Origin: Microbispora sp. ZYX-F-249
GTDB lineage: Bacteria > Actinomycetota > Actinomycetes > Streptosporangiales > Streptosporangiaceae
Direction of reading: 5' to 3'
Assembly: GCF_039649665.1 (NCBI RefSeq)
Contig: NZ_JBDJAW010000002.1
Span: 186,001-250,000, forward strand
DNA: 64,000 nucleotides
Numbering within the stretch: the stretch's first letter is position 1; each line of letters starts with the position of its first letter. The notes beneath the pieces are model-generated. The model had not been told where the DNA came from and ran no database searches. It saw only the letters and a list, made by a program, of their open reading frames with translations. Below are positions 1 through 8,540 of the stretch, in pieces. Position numbers and translations under genes: made by a program.

Positions 1-120
1 CATGAGGTGCCCGTGGTCGAGCGTGACCGCCGCGCCGGTGTAGCCGAGGTCGGCGAGCACCTCCAGCGTCTGGTCGAGCGGGTGGTCGCGGAAGCCGTTG
101 GTGCAGTAGGCCCAGTTCAT
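1..120 (-). CDS. Sugar phosphate isomerase/epimerase, N-terminal part only
   Basis: Only the first 40 codons are present; the gene runs off the left edge. It begins ATG at 120 and reads MNWAYCTNGFRDHPLDQTLE, then a segment ending in TLDHGHLM. This is the first beta strand and loop of a xylose-isomerase-like TIM barrel, as in the isomerase/epimerase that travels with UbiA prenyltransferases in ebo-like clusters. It starts 8 bp after the stop of the prenyltransferase gene and is read in the same direction, so it is very likely the third gene of that operon. The substrate is unknown and the catalytic residues lie outside the window. The family assignment rests on N-terminal sequence only. Confidence 0.7.
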   Translation of the reverse strand, partial: MNWAYCTNGFRDHPLDQTLEVLADLGYTGAAVTLDHGHLM

Positions 121-128
121 GAGCACGC

Positions 129-974
129 TCACGATGTGGCCACCTTCGCCGACAGCCAGCGGCCGGCCGGCAGCGCGGCCAGCAGCGCCGCCGCCTGGGC
201 GAGCCTGCCCCGCCCGGCCACCGCCGCCGCCTGCAGCGGGATCAGGCCGAGGATGCTCATCCGCACCGCCTGCCGCACCTGCCCGGGGTCGGGGTCGGCG
301 CGCAGCGCCAGCTGGGCACGGCCGGCCGTGGCGAGGTAGCCGGCGATCATCGCGGCCGCGCCCAGCCGCCCCTGCGTGTCCCCGTTCCGGCAGGCGACGG
401 CGGCCAGCGCCGCGGACGCGCCGGTCGCGGCCAGCGCCTGGGTGACGATCGCGGGGGTGGCGCCGTCGACCTCGGCCGTGCCGAGCACGGTGAGCCCGTA
501 GGTGTGCGCGCCGACGGCCAGCGCCATGGGGGCGGCCGCCCGGGTGTCGGGGCCCGCCCCGAGCAGGACGTCGAGCGCGCGGCAGGCCGCCATCGAGGCG
601 GGGCCCGCCGGGGTGTGCTTGAGCTTCAGGTCGTAGGCCCACACAGAGCCCGCGAGCAGGCTCGCGACCGCGAGCCCGCGACGCCCGCCGAAGACCGCGG
701 CGGCGGCCACCCCGGCGCCGGTCAGGGCGACGGCGAGGCCGAGCGCCCCTTCCGGCCTGATCCTGCCGGAGGGGATGGGGCGTTCCGGGCGCTCCTTCGC
801 GTCGAGCTTGCGGTCCGACCAGTCGTTGAGCGCCATGCCGGCCCAGTAGAGCAGCACCGACGCGGCGGCGAGACCGGGCCGGGCCGACCGCCCGGCCACC
901 GCCGCGCCCGCCAGCGTGTCACCGGGGACGGACAGCGCGGCGGGCGCGCGGACCAGCTCCAGCCAGGCCCTCAC
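129..974 (-). CDS. UbiA-family prenyltransferase (EboC-like)
   Basis: A 281-residue integral membrane protein with about seven to nine hydrophobic helices. The Asp-rich motif NDWSDRKLD near residue 50 matches the first NDxxD prenyl-diphosphate/Mg site of UbiA enzymes, and a YDLKLKHTP segment follows the next helix pair. UbiA enzymes transfer a prenyl chain to an aromatic or polar acceptor at the membrane. The acceptor here is not known. Its start overlaps the stop of the upstream inositol-phosphate synthase gene by 4 bp, and an isomerase follows after 8 bp, so the three are translationally coupled. This trio resembles the ebo gene cluster, whose prenyltransferase EboC helps export pigments or metabolites to the periplasm in other bacteria. 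Use of that role here is inference. Confidence 0.82.
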   Translation of the reverse strand: MRAWLELVRAPAALSVPGDTLAGAAVAGRSARPGLAAASVLLYWAGMALNDWSDRKLDAKERPERPIPSGRIRPEGALGLAVALTGAGVAAAAVFGGRRGLAVASLLAGSVWAYDLKLKHTPAGPASMAACRALDVLLGAGPDTRAAAPMALAVGAHTYGLTVLGTAEVDGATPAIVTQALAATGASAALAAVACRNGDTQGRLGAAAMIAGYLATAGRAQLALRADPDPGQVRQAVRMSILGLIPLQAAAVAGRGRLAQAAALLAALPAGRWLSAKVATS

Positions 975-2113
975 GGCCGTTCACCTGAGATCGATTGGGC
1001 GAAGTCGACCAGCCGGGCGTACTGGGTGGGCAGGTCGTGTCCCGCGCCGCCCAGCGGGTCCTTGAAGAAGTAGCCGAGCTCGGGGAGCACGCCGCTGTGC
1101 CCGGCCTCGTGAGCCCGCGCGACGAGGCGGGCGAGGTCGAGGACGAGCGGGGCGGCCAGCGTCGAGTCGCAGCCCTGCCAGGTGAACTGCATGGTCATGC
1201 GGACGCCGAGGAATCCCTCGAAGGTGATGTGGTCCCAGGCGGTCTTCCACTCGCCGAGGTCGGCGACGTAGTCGATGTGCGTCAGGCCCTCGACGTCCTC
1301 GCCCACGATCGCGGGGACGGCGCGCGCCTTGCTCGCCGACTTGCTCGCCCGGGCCGCGGGGTCGGCCAGCGTGGCGCCGTCGCCGCCGCCGAGCAGGTTG
1401 AGCCCCGACCACGAGCGCACGCGCAGCGCACGGCCGGCGAACATCGGCGCGAGCGCGCTCTTGACCAGCGTCTCCCCGGTCTTGCCGTCACGTCCCGCGT
1501 ACGGCACGCCGTTGCGCCGCGCCAGCTCGTCCAGGGCGGGCGGCGTCGGGCCGGCGGACGGGGTGAACGCGACGTAGCCACAGCCGGCGGTGAAGGCCGC
1601 GTAGGCGTACAGGGAGCTGGCGGGCAGCGGGTCCTGCCCCGACGCGAGCGCCTCCTCCAGGTCGGCGAGGCGCGCGTACGGCACCTCGGCGGGAGGCTCG
1701 GTCGACGACACGTCCACCACGACGACGTGGGACAGGCCGTGCCGTTCCCGGAAGTCCGTGATGTCGGCGGCCAGCCGCCGCGCGGCGTCGGCCTGGCTCT
1801 CCTCGCCGGGCACGTAGCCGTGCCTGCTCTCCGCCTCCGCAGCGTCGATGTCCGCGGCGAGCAGCGTCGTCAGGACGGGGGGGAACACTCCCGCCTGGGC
1901 GAGCATCTCGGCTCTCTTTCGCAGCGGGGTCCCGACCACGTCGTGACCGCCGAACACCAGGTCGCCGAGGGAAGCGAAGCCCCCCGGGAAGCCGGCGGCC
2001 TCGATGACGCACCCGGTGGGCGGGGCCGCTCCCGCGCGTACCGCCGCCGCCCCGACTACCGCCGTGGTCGCGACGGACCCCCGGGCGCCGACCAGCCAGA
2101 CACCGATGGGCAC
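971..2113 (-). CDS. Myo-inositol-1-phosphate synthase-like protein
   Basis: A 380-residue protein starting GTG at 2113, with GGGAG seven bases upstream. The N-terminus IGVWLVGARGSVATT is a Rossmann NAD-binding loop, and the segment around LVKSALAPMFAGRALRV plus NLLGGGDG corresponds to the core of inositol-3-phosphate synthase, which converts glucose-6-phosphate to inositol-1-phosphate using internal NAD redox. Length fits the short bacterial/archaeal Ino1 type. It is the first gene of a coupled operon with a UbiA prenyltransferase and a sugar-phosphate isomerase, so it probably supplies a polyol phosphate or related cyclised sugar for a specialised pathway and need not be the housekeeping inositol enzyme. 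The exact product is not determinable from sequence. Confidence 0.8.
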   Translation of the reverse strand: MPIGVWLVGARGSVATTAVVGAAAVRAGAAPPTGCVIEAAGFPGGFASLGDLVFGGHDVVGTPLRKRAEMLAQAGVFPPVLTTLLAADIDAAEAESRHGYVPGEESQADAARRLAADITDFRERHGLSHVVVVDVSSTEPPAEVPYARLADLEEALASGQDPLPASSLYAYAAFTAGCGYVAFTPSAGPTPPALDELARRNGVPYAGRDGKTGETLVKSALAPMFAGRALRVRSWSGLNLLGGGDGATLADPAARASKSASKARAVPAIVGEDVEGLTHIDYVADLGEWKTAWDHITFEGFLGVRMTMQFTWQGCDSTLAAPLVLDLARLVARAHEAGHSGVLPELGYFFKDPLGGAGHDLPTQYARLVDFAQSISGERP

Positions 2114-2163
2114 TGTAACTCTCCCGTCAACTCGGGTATGAAGGATGACCCCGGAACATTCGG

Positions 2164-2193
2164 ATACTAAGAGGCATCTTTCGTCGCTGACAA
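2164..2193 (-). promoter_or_regulatory. Putative sigma-70-type promoter of the inositol synthase/UbiA operon
   Basis: On the minus strand TTGTCA (2193-2188) and TAGTAT (2169-2164) are separated by 18 bases and sit about 50 bases upstream of the GTG at 2113. Five of six and four of six bases match the -35 and -10 consensus. The whole 2114-2488 gap between the divergent operons is unusually AT-rich for this window and otherwise holds no gene. Confidence 0.45.
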
Positions 2194-2488
2194 GAAAAAG
2201 TTTCCAGCAGGCTACGGAAAGTTCAAGGCTCCTGCCTCAGATCCGTGATCCCCGGGTCCCGGGCCGCCGACCACTCCATCGGAGCCCCGCGCACGGACGG
2301 CCGCCGTCGCCGCCCTTCTCGCTTCACCCAGCCGACTTTGTCCTGCGATGACACAAAGTTCAAAAGATCATGTAGAAACTTCTTCCCTGTCAGACAAAAG
2401 TGGCGTAGCTTGCTCGCCAAGTGCACCAGCGGCTCGGCCGCGACATCGGGGGATCAAGGTTCTTCACGCAGATGGAGTTGGCAAGACG

Positions 2489-3637
2489 ATGAGTGCGTAC
2501 GAAGAAGAGATGGAGTCGGCCGGCAACCTCGGACGCCGGCTGGGGCTCAGCCGCCGTCAGCTGCTCGCGGCCACGACCGGCATGGCGGCTGCCGCCGCCG
2601 TGGCGGCGGCCGGTCCGATGAAGTCGGTCGCGCGTGCGGCGACCGCGGGCAACGGCCCGAACGGCATCCTGGTCCCGCCGCCGCGGCGCGGCATCATCCT
2701 GTACACGGTCCGCGACGCCATCTCCCGTGACCCGCTGTCCAGCAACCTCCCCTCCGGCTTCCGCGCCGTCTTCGAAGAGCTCGCCCGGATCGGCTACGCG
2801 CAGGTGGAGTTCGCCGGCTACAGCCAGCACCGCAACGCCGAGGGCGGCGCCAGCCTGGAGAGCGTCGAGGGCGCCAAGCTGCTGCGCGGCTGGCTGGACG
2901 ACAACGGCCTGGTCGCCCAGGGCAACCACGGCTTCATCCCCGGTTCGTGGCCGCTGAGCCAGGCCGACCTGGACCGCTTCAAGCTCCACCTGGAGATCGC
3001 CAACATCCTCGGCATGGCCCACGTCGGCACCGGCAGCGACCCGACCGGCAGCGCCTACAAGGCCGACTGGGACGTCGCCGCGGAGAAGTGGAACGCGCTC
3101 GGCGAGATCGCCACCGCCGCGGGCCTCAAGCTGTACACGCACAACCACGACGTGGCCTACAGCTTCCTGCTCGACAGCGGCCCGCTCGACGCGCAGGGCC
3201 GGCCCACCCGCTCCTCCGGCATCCGCCGCCTCGAGTACTTCCTCCAGATCACCGACCCCAAGCACGTCTGGCTCGAGATGGACATCTTCTGGGCCCACGT
3301 CGCGCAGTACAAGCACAAGACCTTCACCGCGCCCGACGGCTCCACCCAGACGCAGGTCTTCAACCCGCTCGGCGTCGTGCAGGCCCAGACCAAGCGGTTC
3401 CCGCTGTTCCACGCCAAGGACGGCAAGCTCAACGCCGCTTCGTCCAACGGCTACGACATGGTCCCGTTCGGCACCGGCGACATCGACTACGCGGCGTTCC
3501 TGCGCGGCGTGGGCGCCAAGGGCTACCACAACCCGATGTACGAGCAGGACAACGCCCCCGGCAACGCGTCGAATCCGGGTCAGTCCCTGCAGTACGCCGA
3601 CCTGAGCTACCGCAACATGTCCGAGCTGCGCGGCTGA
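2489..3637 (+). CDS. TAT-exported sugar phosphate isomerase/epimerase (TIM barrel)
   Basis: A 382-residue protein. The start at ATG 2489 is preferred because GGAG lies 11 bases upstream and the translated N-terminus holds a twin-arginine signal (LSRRQLLAATTG, then an Ala-rich hydrophobic run). The open frame extends upstream to 2348, but that stretch looks non-coding. The mature part has the xylose-isomerase-like barrel pattern: VEFAGYSQH, HVGTGSD, LYTHNHD, VWLEMDIFW and FHAKDGK carry the Glu/Asp/His residues that usually bind a divalent metal in this superfamily. An intrinsic terminator and then a PQQ-type sugar dehydrogenase follow, so the pair probably acts on a sugar outside the membrane. 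The substrate is unknown; such exported members are often linked to glycoside or keto-sugar use. Confidence 0.85.
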   Translation: MSAYEEEMESAGNLGRRLGLSRRQLLAATTGMAAAAAVAAAGPMKSVARAATAGNGPNGILVPPPRRGIILYTVRDAISRDPLSSNLPSGFRAVFEELARIGYAQVEFAGYSQHRNAEGGASLESVEGAKLLRGWLDDNGLVAQGNHGFIPGSWPLSQADLDRFKLHLEIANILGMAHVGTGSDPTGSAYKADWDVAAEKWNALGEIATAAGLKLYTHNHDVAYSFLLDSGPLDAQGRPTRSSGIRRLEYFLQITDPKHVWLEMDIFWAHVAQYKHKTFTAPDGSTQTQVFNPLGVVQAQTKRFPLFHAKDGKLNAASSNGYDMVPFGTGDIDYAAFLRGVGAKGYHNPMYEQDNAPGNASNPGQSLQYADLSYRNMSELRG

Positions 3638-3654
3638 CGACTTCAACGAAGTAT

Positions 3655-3707
3655 GGCGGACCGCCACGCGTTCGACCCGTTCCACCGGCACGCGGCGGCC
3701 CGCCTTT
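3655..3707 (+). terminator. Hairpin terminator after the isomerase gene
   Basis: GGCGGACCGCC (3655-3665) pairs with GGCGGCCCGCC (3694-3704) with one mismatch, followed by TTT. It lies 18 bases after the isomerase stop and just before the dehydrogenase gene, so it may lower read-through into the next gene. Confidence 0.5.
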
Positions 3708-3743
3708 CCCCTGTCACCCCCCGAAAGATGAGGCGCAGGAGAC

Positions 3744-5990
3744 TTGAAGCGTACTCGCATTCTGGGCGGCGCTCTCGCCGCCGCGTTGACGCTCCCGTTC
3801 GCGGCGGCGCTCACCGCCGCACCGGCGCAGGCGCACGACGACGCCCTGCACTGGGAGAACTACGAGAAGGTCACGCTCACCAAGGACGTCGGCGAGCCGA
3901 TCGACATGGCGATCCTGCCGGACAACCGGGTGCTGCACACGGCCCGCAACGGCGACGTCCGGCTGACCGACCCCGCCACCGGCGTGACGAAGATCATCAA
4001 CAAGATCGACGTCTACAACAACTCCGAGGACGGCCTGCAGACGATCGGGATCGACCCCGACTTCGCGAACAACAAGTGGGTCTACGTCTACTACGCGCCC
4101 CGGAAGATGACCGGGCCGTACCCGGAGGAGACCCCCACGGGCTCGGCGCCCAACTCCCTGCCGGCCGGCGCGGACGAGTCGTACTGGAACCAGTGGAAGG
4201 GCTACAACCAGCTCTCGCGGTTCAAGTGGGACGGCGAAAAGCTCGACCTGTCCACCGAGCAGGTCATCATCAAGGTCGAGACCAACCGCGGGCAGTGCTG
4301 CCACGTCGCCGGCGACTTCGACTGGGACGACGAGGGCAACCTCTACCTGGCCACCGGTGACAACACCCCGGCCAGCACCCCCGGCGCGAACGGCATGGCG
4401 CCCAACAACGACGCCCCCGGCATGAACCCGGGCTTCGACGACCGCCGCGGCGCGGGCAACACCAACGACCTGCGCGGCAAGATCCTGCGGATCACGGTGC
4501 AGGAGGACGGCTCCTACACGGTCCCGGACGGCAACCTGTTCCCGAAGGGCACCGCCAAGACCCGGCCCGAGATCTTCGTGATGGGCGTGCGGAACCCGTT
4601 CCGCATGGACGTCGACGGGAAGACCGGCACGCTGTCGTGGGGCGACTACGGCCCGGACGCCGGCGCCGCCGACCCCAACCGCGGCCCCATGGGTCTCGTC
4701 GAGTGGAACGTCACCCCGCTGAACAAGCCGATGAACGGCGGCTGGCCGTACTGCACCGGCGACAACTTCAACTACAACAACTGGGACTACGCGACGTCCA
4801 AGCCGCGCGACTGGTTCGACTGCGCGGCGGGGGCGAAGAACACCTCGCGGTGGAACACCGGCCTCGACACGGTGCCGCCGGCGACCCCGGCAGACCTGTA
4901 CTACGGCGACCGCGCGAGCGACCAGCCGGCGGAGTGGTCCGGGCTGACCGAGTTCGACCCGAGGCAGAACGGCCAGGCCCCCATGGGCGGGCCGGTCTAC
5001 CACTACGACGCGGCCAACCCGTCGGCGACGAAGTTCCCCGAGTACTGGGACGGCAAGTTCTTCTTCGGCGAGTTCTCCCAGGACTACCTGGCGGCGTTCA
5101 CGGTGTCCGGCTCCGACGGGCCGGTGACCAAGCTGGAGCACTTCCTGCCGAACGCCGAGCTGACCAAGATGGCGATGCCCATCACGGACAACCCGATGGA
5201 CCTCGAGTTCGGCCCCGACGGCGCGTTGTACGTGCTCGAGTACGGCGACGGCTTCTTCCGCGCCAACCCCGACTCGGGTCTGTACCGCATCGACTACTCG
5301 CCCGGCAACAAGGCCCCGCAGGCGAAGATCAGCACGGACCGGACGTCGGGCAGCGAGGCGCCGCTCACCGTCGAGTTCAGCGGCGCCAAGTCCTCCGACT
5401 CCGAGGCCGGTGACCTGACCTACGAGTGGGACTTCGACGGCAACGGCACCTTCGACGCCAAGGGCGTGACGGCGAGCCACACCTACGACACGCTCGGGCA
5501 GTACACCGCCCGGCTCCGCGTCACCGACGCCGGCGGCAGGTTCGGCCTCGCCACCGTCGAGATCACCGTCGGCAACACCGCGCCCAAGGTCAGCATCCAG
5601 ACCCCCGGCGACGGCTCCTTCATCGACTGGGGCAACGCGGTTCCGTTCACCGTCAAGGTGACCGACCAGGAGGACGGCGACGACCCGACCTGCAGCCGGG
5701 TCTCGTGGACCTTCGGCCTCGGCCACGACACGCACGCCCACCCGATCACCACCGGCACGGGCTGCACCGTCACCTGGGCGACCCCCGCGGACGCGCCCGA
5801 GCACGGCGAGACCGAGAACATCTTCGGCGTGGTCGTGGTCAGCTACCGCGACAACGGCGCCAACGGCATCCCCGGTGCCACCGGTGACGCGACCCTGATC
5901 CTCAACCCCAAGCTCATGGAGGCCGAGCACGGGGACGACAGCAAGGGCGTCACCAAGACCCAGGACGAGACGGCGTCCGGCCTCAACTAG
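3744..5990 (+). CDS. Secreted PQQ-type sugar dehydrogenase with PKD domain, cut by an in-frame TAG
   Basis: Starts at TTG 3744, giving the signal peptide MKRTRILGG...TAAPAQA before HDDAL; a GAGG at 3730-3733 is about 10 bases upstream. Residues from about 45 to 520 form a six-bladed propeller of the soluble aldose-sugar-dehydrogenase (GSDH) family: HVAGDFDWDDEGNLYLATGD and GVRNPFRMDVD are family signatures. A PKD domain follows (LTVEFSGAKSSDSEAG, YEWDFDGNGTF). The last segment, LMEAEHGDDSKG onward, is the start of a CBM6-like carbohydrate-binding domain, and the frame stops at TAG 5988-5990 in mid-domain. The same frame continues without interruption to 7061. The 748-residue product would be an active-site-complete enzyme lacking its C-terminal binding and Ig-like modules, unless the stop is read through or is a sequence error. 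Confidence 0.82.
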   Translation: MKRTRILGGALAAALTLPFAAALTAAPAQAHDDALHWENYEKVTLTKDVGEPIDMAILPDNRVLHTARNGDVRLTDPATGVTKIINKIDVYNNSEDGLQTIGIDPDFANNKWVYVYYAPRKMTGPYPEETPTGSAPNSLPAGADESYWNQWKGYNQLSRFKWDGEKLDLSTEQVIIKVETNRGQCCHVAGDFDWDDEGNLYLATGDNTPASTPGANGMAPNNDAPGMNPGFDDRRGAGNTNDLRGKILRITVQEDGSYTVPDGNLFPKGTAKTRPEIFVMGVRNPFRMDVDGKTGTLSWGDYGPDAGAADPNRGPMGLVEWNVTPLNKPMNGGWPYCTGDNFNYNNWDYATSKPRDWFDCAAGAKNTSRWNTGLDTVPPATPADLYYGDRASDQPAEWSGLTEFDPRQNGQAPMGGPVYHYDAANPSATKFPEYWDGKFFFGEFSQDYLAAFTVSGSDGPVTKLEHFLPNAELTKMAMPITDNPMDLEFGPDGALYVLEYGDGFFRANPDSGLYRIDYSPGNKAPQAKISTDRTSGSEAPLTVEFSGAKSSDSEAGDLTYEWDFDGNGTFDAKGVTASHTYDTLGQYTARLRVTDAGGRFGLATVEITVGNTAPKVSIQTPGDGSFIDWGNAVPFTVKVTDQEDGDDPTCSRVSWTFGLGHDTHAHPITTGTGCTVTWATPADAPEHGETENIFGVVVVSYRDNGANGIPGATGDATLILNPKLMEAEHGDDSKGVTKTQDETASGLN

Positions 5991-7061
5991 GTCACGTCGT
6001 TCGACGCCGGCGACCACATCGGGTACGACCCGGTGAACCTCGCCGGGATCACCTCGGTGAAGACCGCGGCCAGCGGTGCGGGCACGCTGTCGCTGCGCTG
6101 GAACTCGCCGGACGCGACCCCGTTCGCGACCGTCGCGATCCCGGCCGGCTCCGGCTGGCAGACGGTGACCACCGAGCTGAAGAACGCCCCCACGGGCACC
6201 GGCAAGCTGTACGTCACCTCGACCGGCGGCGTGGAGGTGGACGCGTTCACCTTCGTGGGCGACGGTGCCGCCGACAAGACCCCGCCGACCGTGACCGCCA
6301 CCCTCAACCCGGCCCAGCCGAACGGTGAGAACGGCTGGTACAAGGGCAACGTCACGCTGACGGTCGCCGCGACCGACAACGGCACGGTGTCGAGCCGGCA
6401 GTACTCGGTCAACGACGGCGCCACCTGGTCGAACGCCAACAACCCGGTGACCCTGAGCACCGAGGGCTCCACCGAGGTCCGCTACCGCGCCACCGACAGC
6501 GGCGGCAACGTGTCGCAGATCGGCACCGTCACGGTGAAGATCGACAAGACCGCGCCCGCGCTGACCGTCGACGGCGTCGAGGGCGGCGAGCACGGCGACT
6601 CGGCCTCGATCACGCCGGTCTTCACCGCGACCGACGCGGCCTCCGGGGTGGCGAGCGTCACGGGCGCCATCGGCGGCCTGCAGGTCAAGTCGGGCGAGGC
6701 TCTCCCCCTGTGGAAGCTGCCGCTCGGCGAGAACACGCTGACCGTCACCGCCAAGGACAAGGCCGGGCACATCACGGAGAAGTCGGTGACCTTCACGGTC
6801 ACGACCTCCTTCGACGACGTGGAGGCCCTCCTCACCGCCTTCCGGAGCGCCGGCACTGTGGCGGGTGACACCGGCAACGTCCTGGGCGCCCAGCTCGACC
6901 AGGCGGTCAAGGAAGCCGGCAAGGGCAAGAAGGACGACGCGATCAAGGCCCTGGAGCGGTTCGCCGGCTTCGCCGGCGACGCCAAGCGGGTGACCGACAA
7001 GGCCGCGAGCGACGCGCTCATCCGCGACGCGCAGGCCCTGATCGAGCAGCTGCGCGGCTAG
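5991..7061 (+). pseudogene. In-frame 3' continuation of the sugar dehydrogenase gene behind the TAG
   Basis: This is the same reading frame as the gene ending at 5990 and it stays open for 357 more codons. The first residues, VTSFDAGDHIGYDPVNLAGI, are the direct continuation of the CBM6-like domain (compare the usual FIDAGDW motif). Next come an Ig-like repeat (LTVAATDNGTVSSRQYSVN) and a second (FTATDAASGVASVTGAI), then a helical C-terminal segment rich in Lys/Ala that resembles the FIMAH-type tail. No ribosome site or credible start exists at the break; the first ATG or GTG lies inside the domain. I read it as the severed half of one 1,105-codon gene, not as a separate gene. Confidence 0.7.
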
Positions 7062-7070
7062 CCAGACGTC

Positions 7071-7106
7071 CCGTGGGTTCCGGCCCGGCCCGGCCGGGAC
7101 CCACGG
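7071..7106 (+). terminator. Strong hairpin terminator
   Basis: CCGTGGGTTCCGGCC (7071-7085) pairs with GGCCGGGACCCACGG (7092-7106) with one G-T type mismatch and a 6-base loop. It begins 9 bases after the dehydrogenase reading frame ends. No U-tract is present, as is common in actinomycetes. Confidence 0.6.
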
Positions 7107-7141
7107 GGCCCCCACCCCCCAGCCGAGGCGCCGGCGACCGC

Positions 7142-7161
7142 GATGGCATCGTGATGCCATC
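7142..7161. promoter_or_regulatory. Inverted repeat, possible operator
   Basis: GATGGCATC (7142-7150) and GATGCCATC (7153-7161) form a perfect 9-bp inverted repeat with a 2-base spacer, 48 bases before the DUF4349 lipoprotein gene. The size and near-contiguous arms suit a dimeric repressor. No regulator gene sits beside it, so the binding protein is unknown. Confidence 0.4.
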
Positions 7162-7209
7162 GTGATCGCCGGCGCTGAACTGTGCCCGGCGGTGATCCGA
7201 TGTAAGGGC

Positions 7210-8454
7210 ATGAGGCGAATGCGGTACGGCGCGGCGGTCCTGGTGGCCGTCGCCTTTCTGCTGACGGGGTGCGGCGGCACGGAGGACATGTCGAGCAGCA
7301 GCGGGGCGGCCGACAGCGGCGGCGCGCCCGCGGCGCCGGCCGCGGACGCTCCCACGACGGGGCCCACGGGTCAGAGCGCGGAGCGGCAGGCCGTGGACGG
7401 CGAAGGCGGCGGGCAGGAGAAGGCCAGGATCGATCCGGCCGACCGGGCGATCATCTACCAGGCCGAGCTCACCGTCGAGGCCAAGGACGTCACCGCGGCG
7501 GCCGACCGCGCGAAGGCGATCGCGACGGGCGTGGGCGGGTACGTCGCCGAGGAGCGCAGTGACTCCTATTCGGGCGGGCAGCGCGCGGTGATCGCGTTCA
7601 AGGTGCCTCCGGACCGCTACGCCGACGTGCTGGCGCAGCTCGGCCGCGACCTCGGGAAGCGCAGGTCGATGCGGCAGAACGCGCAGGACGTCACCGAGGA
7701 GGTCGCCGACGTCGCCAGCCGGGTGAAGTCGGCCGAGGCCGCGCTCGGGCAGTTCCGCACGCTGCTGTCGAAGGCGGACAAGATCGGCGAGATCCTGGAG
7801 ATCGAGCGGGAGATCACCAACCGCGAGGCCGAGCTGGAGTCGCTGCAGGCCAGGCAGAAGGCGCTGGCGGCGCAGACCGGCATGGCCACCGTGACCCTCA
7901 CCCTCGTGCTCCCGCCGAAGCCCTCGGCCCGGCCCGGCAAGGAGGACAGGTCGGGCTTCCTCGGCGGGCTGCGGACCGGATGGGACACCCTCACCACGTC
8001 GACCGTGGTGGCGCTCACCGTGCTGGGCGCGCTGCTGCCCTGGCTCGTCGTGGCCGGGCTGGTGTGGCTGGCCGTCCGGACCCTGATGCGCCGGATGCGC
8101 CGCCGTGCCGCTCCGCCCGCCGGTCCCGTGCCCCCCGGCGCCATGCCTGCCGGTCCCGCGCCCTCCGGCGCCATGCCCTCCGGCGCCATGCCTCACAGTG
8201 CCGTCCCCTCGGGTCCCGTGCCGCCCGGATACGGACCCGCCTCCCCCGGAGGCTCCCCCGTCCCCGTGGCGCCGTACGGGCCGGGCGGCGAGCCCGCCGG
8301 GCCGCACCCGACGAGCTCACCGGCCCCTGCCGCGCCTCATCCCGGGCGGACGCGCTCCGCGTCGCCGGAGCCGGCCCCGCACGAGGACAGTGACGCGGAC
8401 CGTGCCGCGGGCCATGACTCGGGCCGTGACTCGGGCCGTGACGACGCCACCTGA
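7210..8454 (+). CDS. DUF4349 lipoprotein with long Pro-rich cytoplasmic tail
   Basis: ATG 7210 gives a lipoprotein signal ending in the lipobox LLTGCGG; ATG 7219 is an equally good start because AAGGG lies 10 bases before it. Residues about 75-240 form the DUF4349 domain: a periplasmic region (IIYQAELTVEAKDV) with coiled-coil character (EILEIEREITNREAELESLQ), then LTLVLPP. One transmembrane helix follows near residue 270 (VVALTVLGALLPWLVVAGLV), then a basic stop-transfer segment. The last 120 residues are a low-complexity tail made of Pro/Gly/Ala/Met repeats, ending in HDSGRDSGRDDAT. The tail is much longer than usual for the family, whose members often end soon after the helix. Function is unknown; a cell-envelope role is likely. 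Confidence 0.82.
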   Translation: MRRMRYGAAVLVAVAFLLTGCGGTEDMSSSSGAADSGGAPAAPAADAPTTGPTGQSAERQAVDGEGGGQEKARIDPADRAIIYQAELTVEAKDVTAAADRAKAIATGVGGYVAEERSDSYSGGQRAVIAFKVPPDRYADVLAQLGRDLGKRRSMRQNAQDVTEEVADVASRVKSAEAALGQFRTLLSKADKIGEILEIEREITNREAELESLQARQKALAAQTGMATVTLTLVLPPKPSARPGKEDRSGFLGGLRTGWDTLTTSTVVALTVLGALLPWLVVAGLVWLAVRTLMRRMRRRAAPPAGPVPPGAMPAGPAPSGAMPSGAMPHSAVPSGPVPPGYGPASPGGSPVPVAPYGPGGEPAGPHPTSSPAPAAPHPGRTRSASPEPAPHEDSDADRAAGHDSGRDSGRDDAT

Positions 8455-8540
8455 AAACGGCCCCGCGGACGCCTCTGCCGAGGTCCCCGACGACGCCCGG
8501 GACGAGGGCCGGGCGTCCGGGCACACACGGCGGTAGGACC

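Noticed and set aside
2348-2488. N-terminal extension of the TAT isomerase
   Set aside because: It would place 47 residues before the twin-arginine signal and lies in an AT-rich promoter-like stretch.
6033-7061. Treating the post-TAG frame as an independent gene
   Set aside because: It begins in the middle of a CBM domain and has no start signal.
3714-7367. A 1,217-codon open frame on the minus strand
   Set aside because: It is antisense to the sugar dehydrogenase gene, is made of Val/Arg/Gly/Asp/His repeats caused by GC-rich codons, and has no domain or ribosome site.
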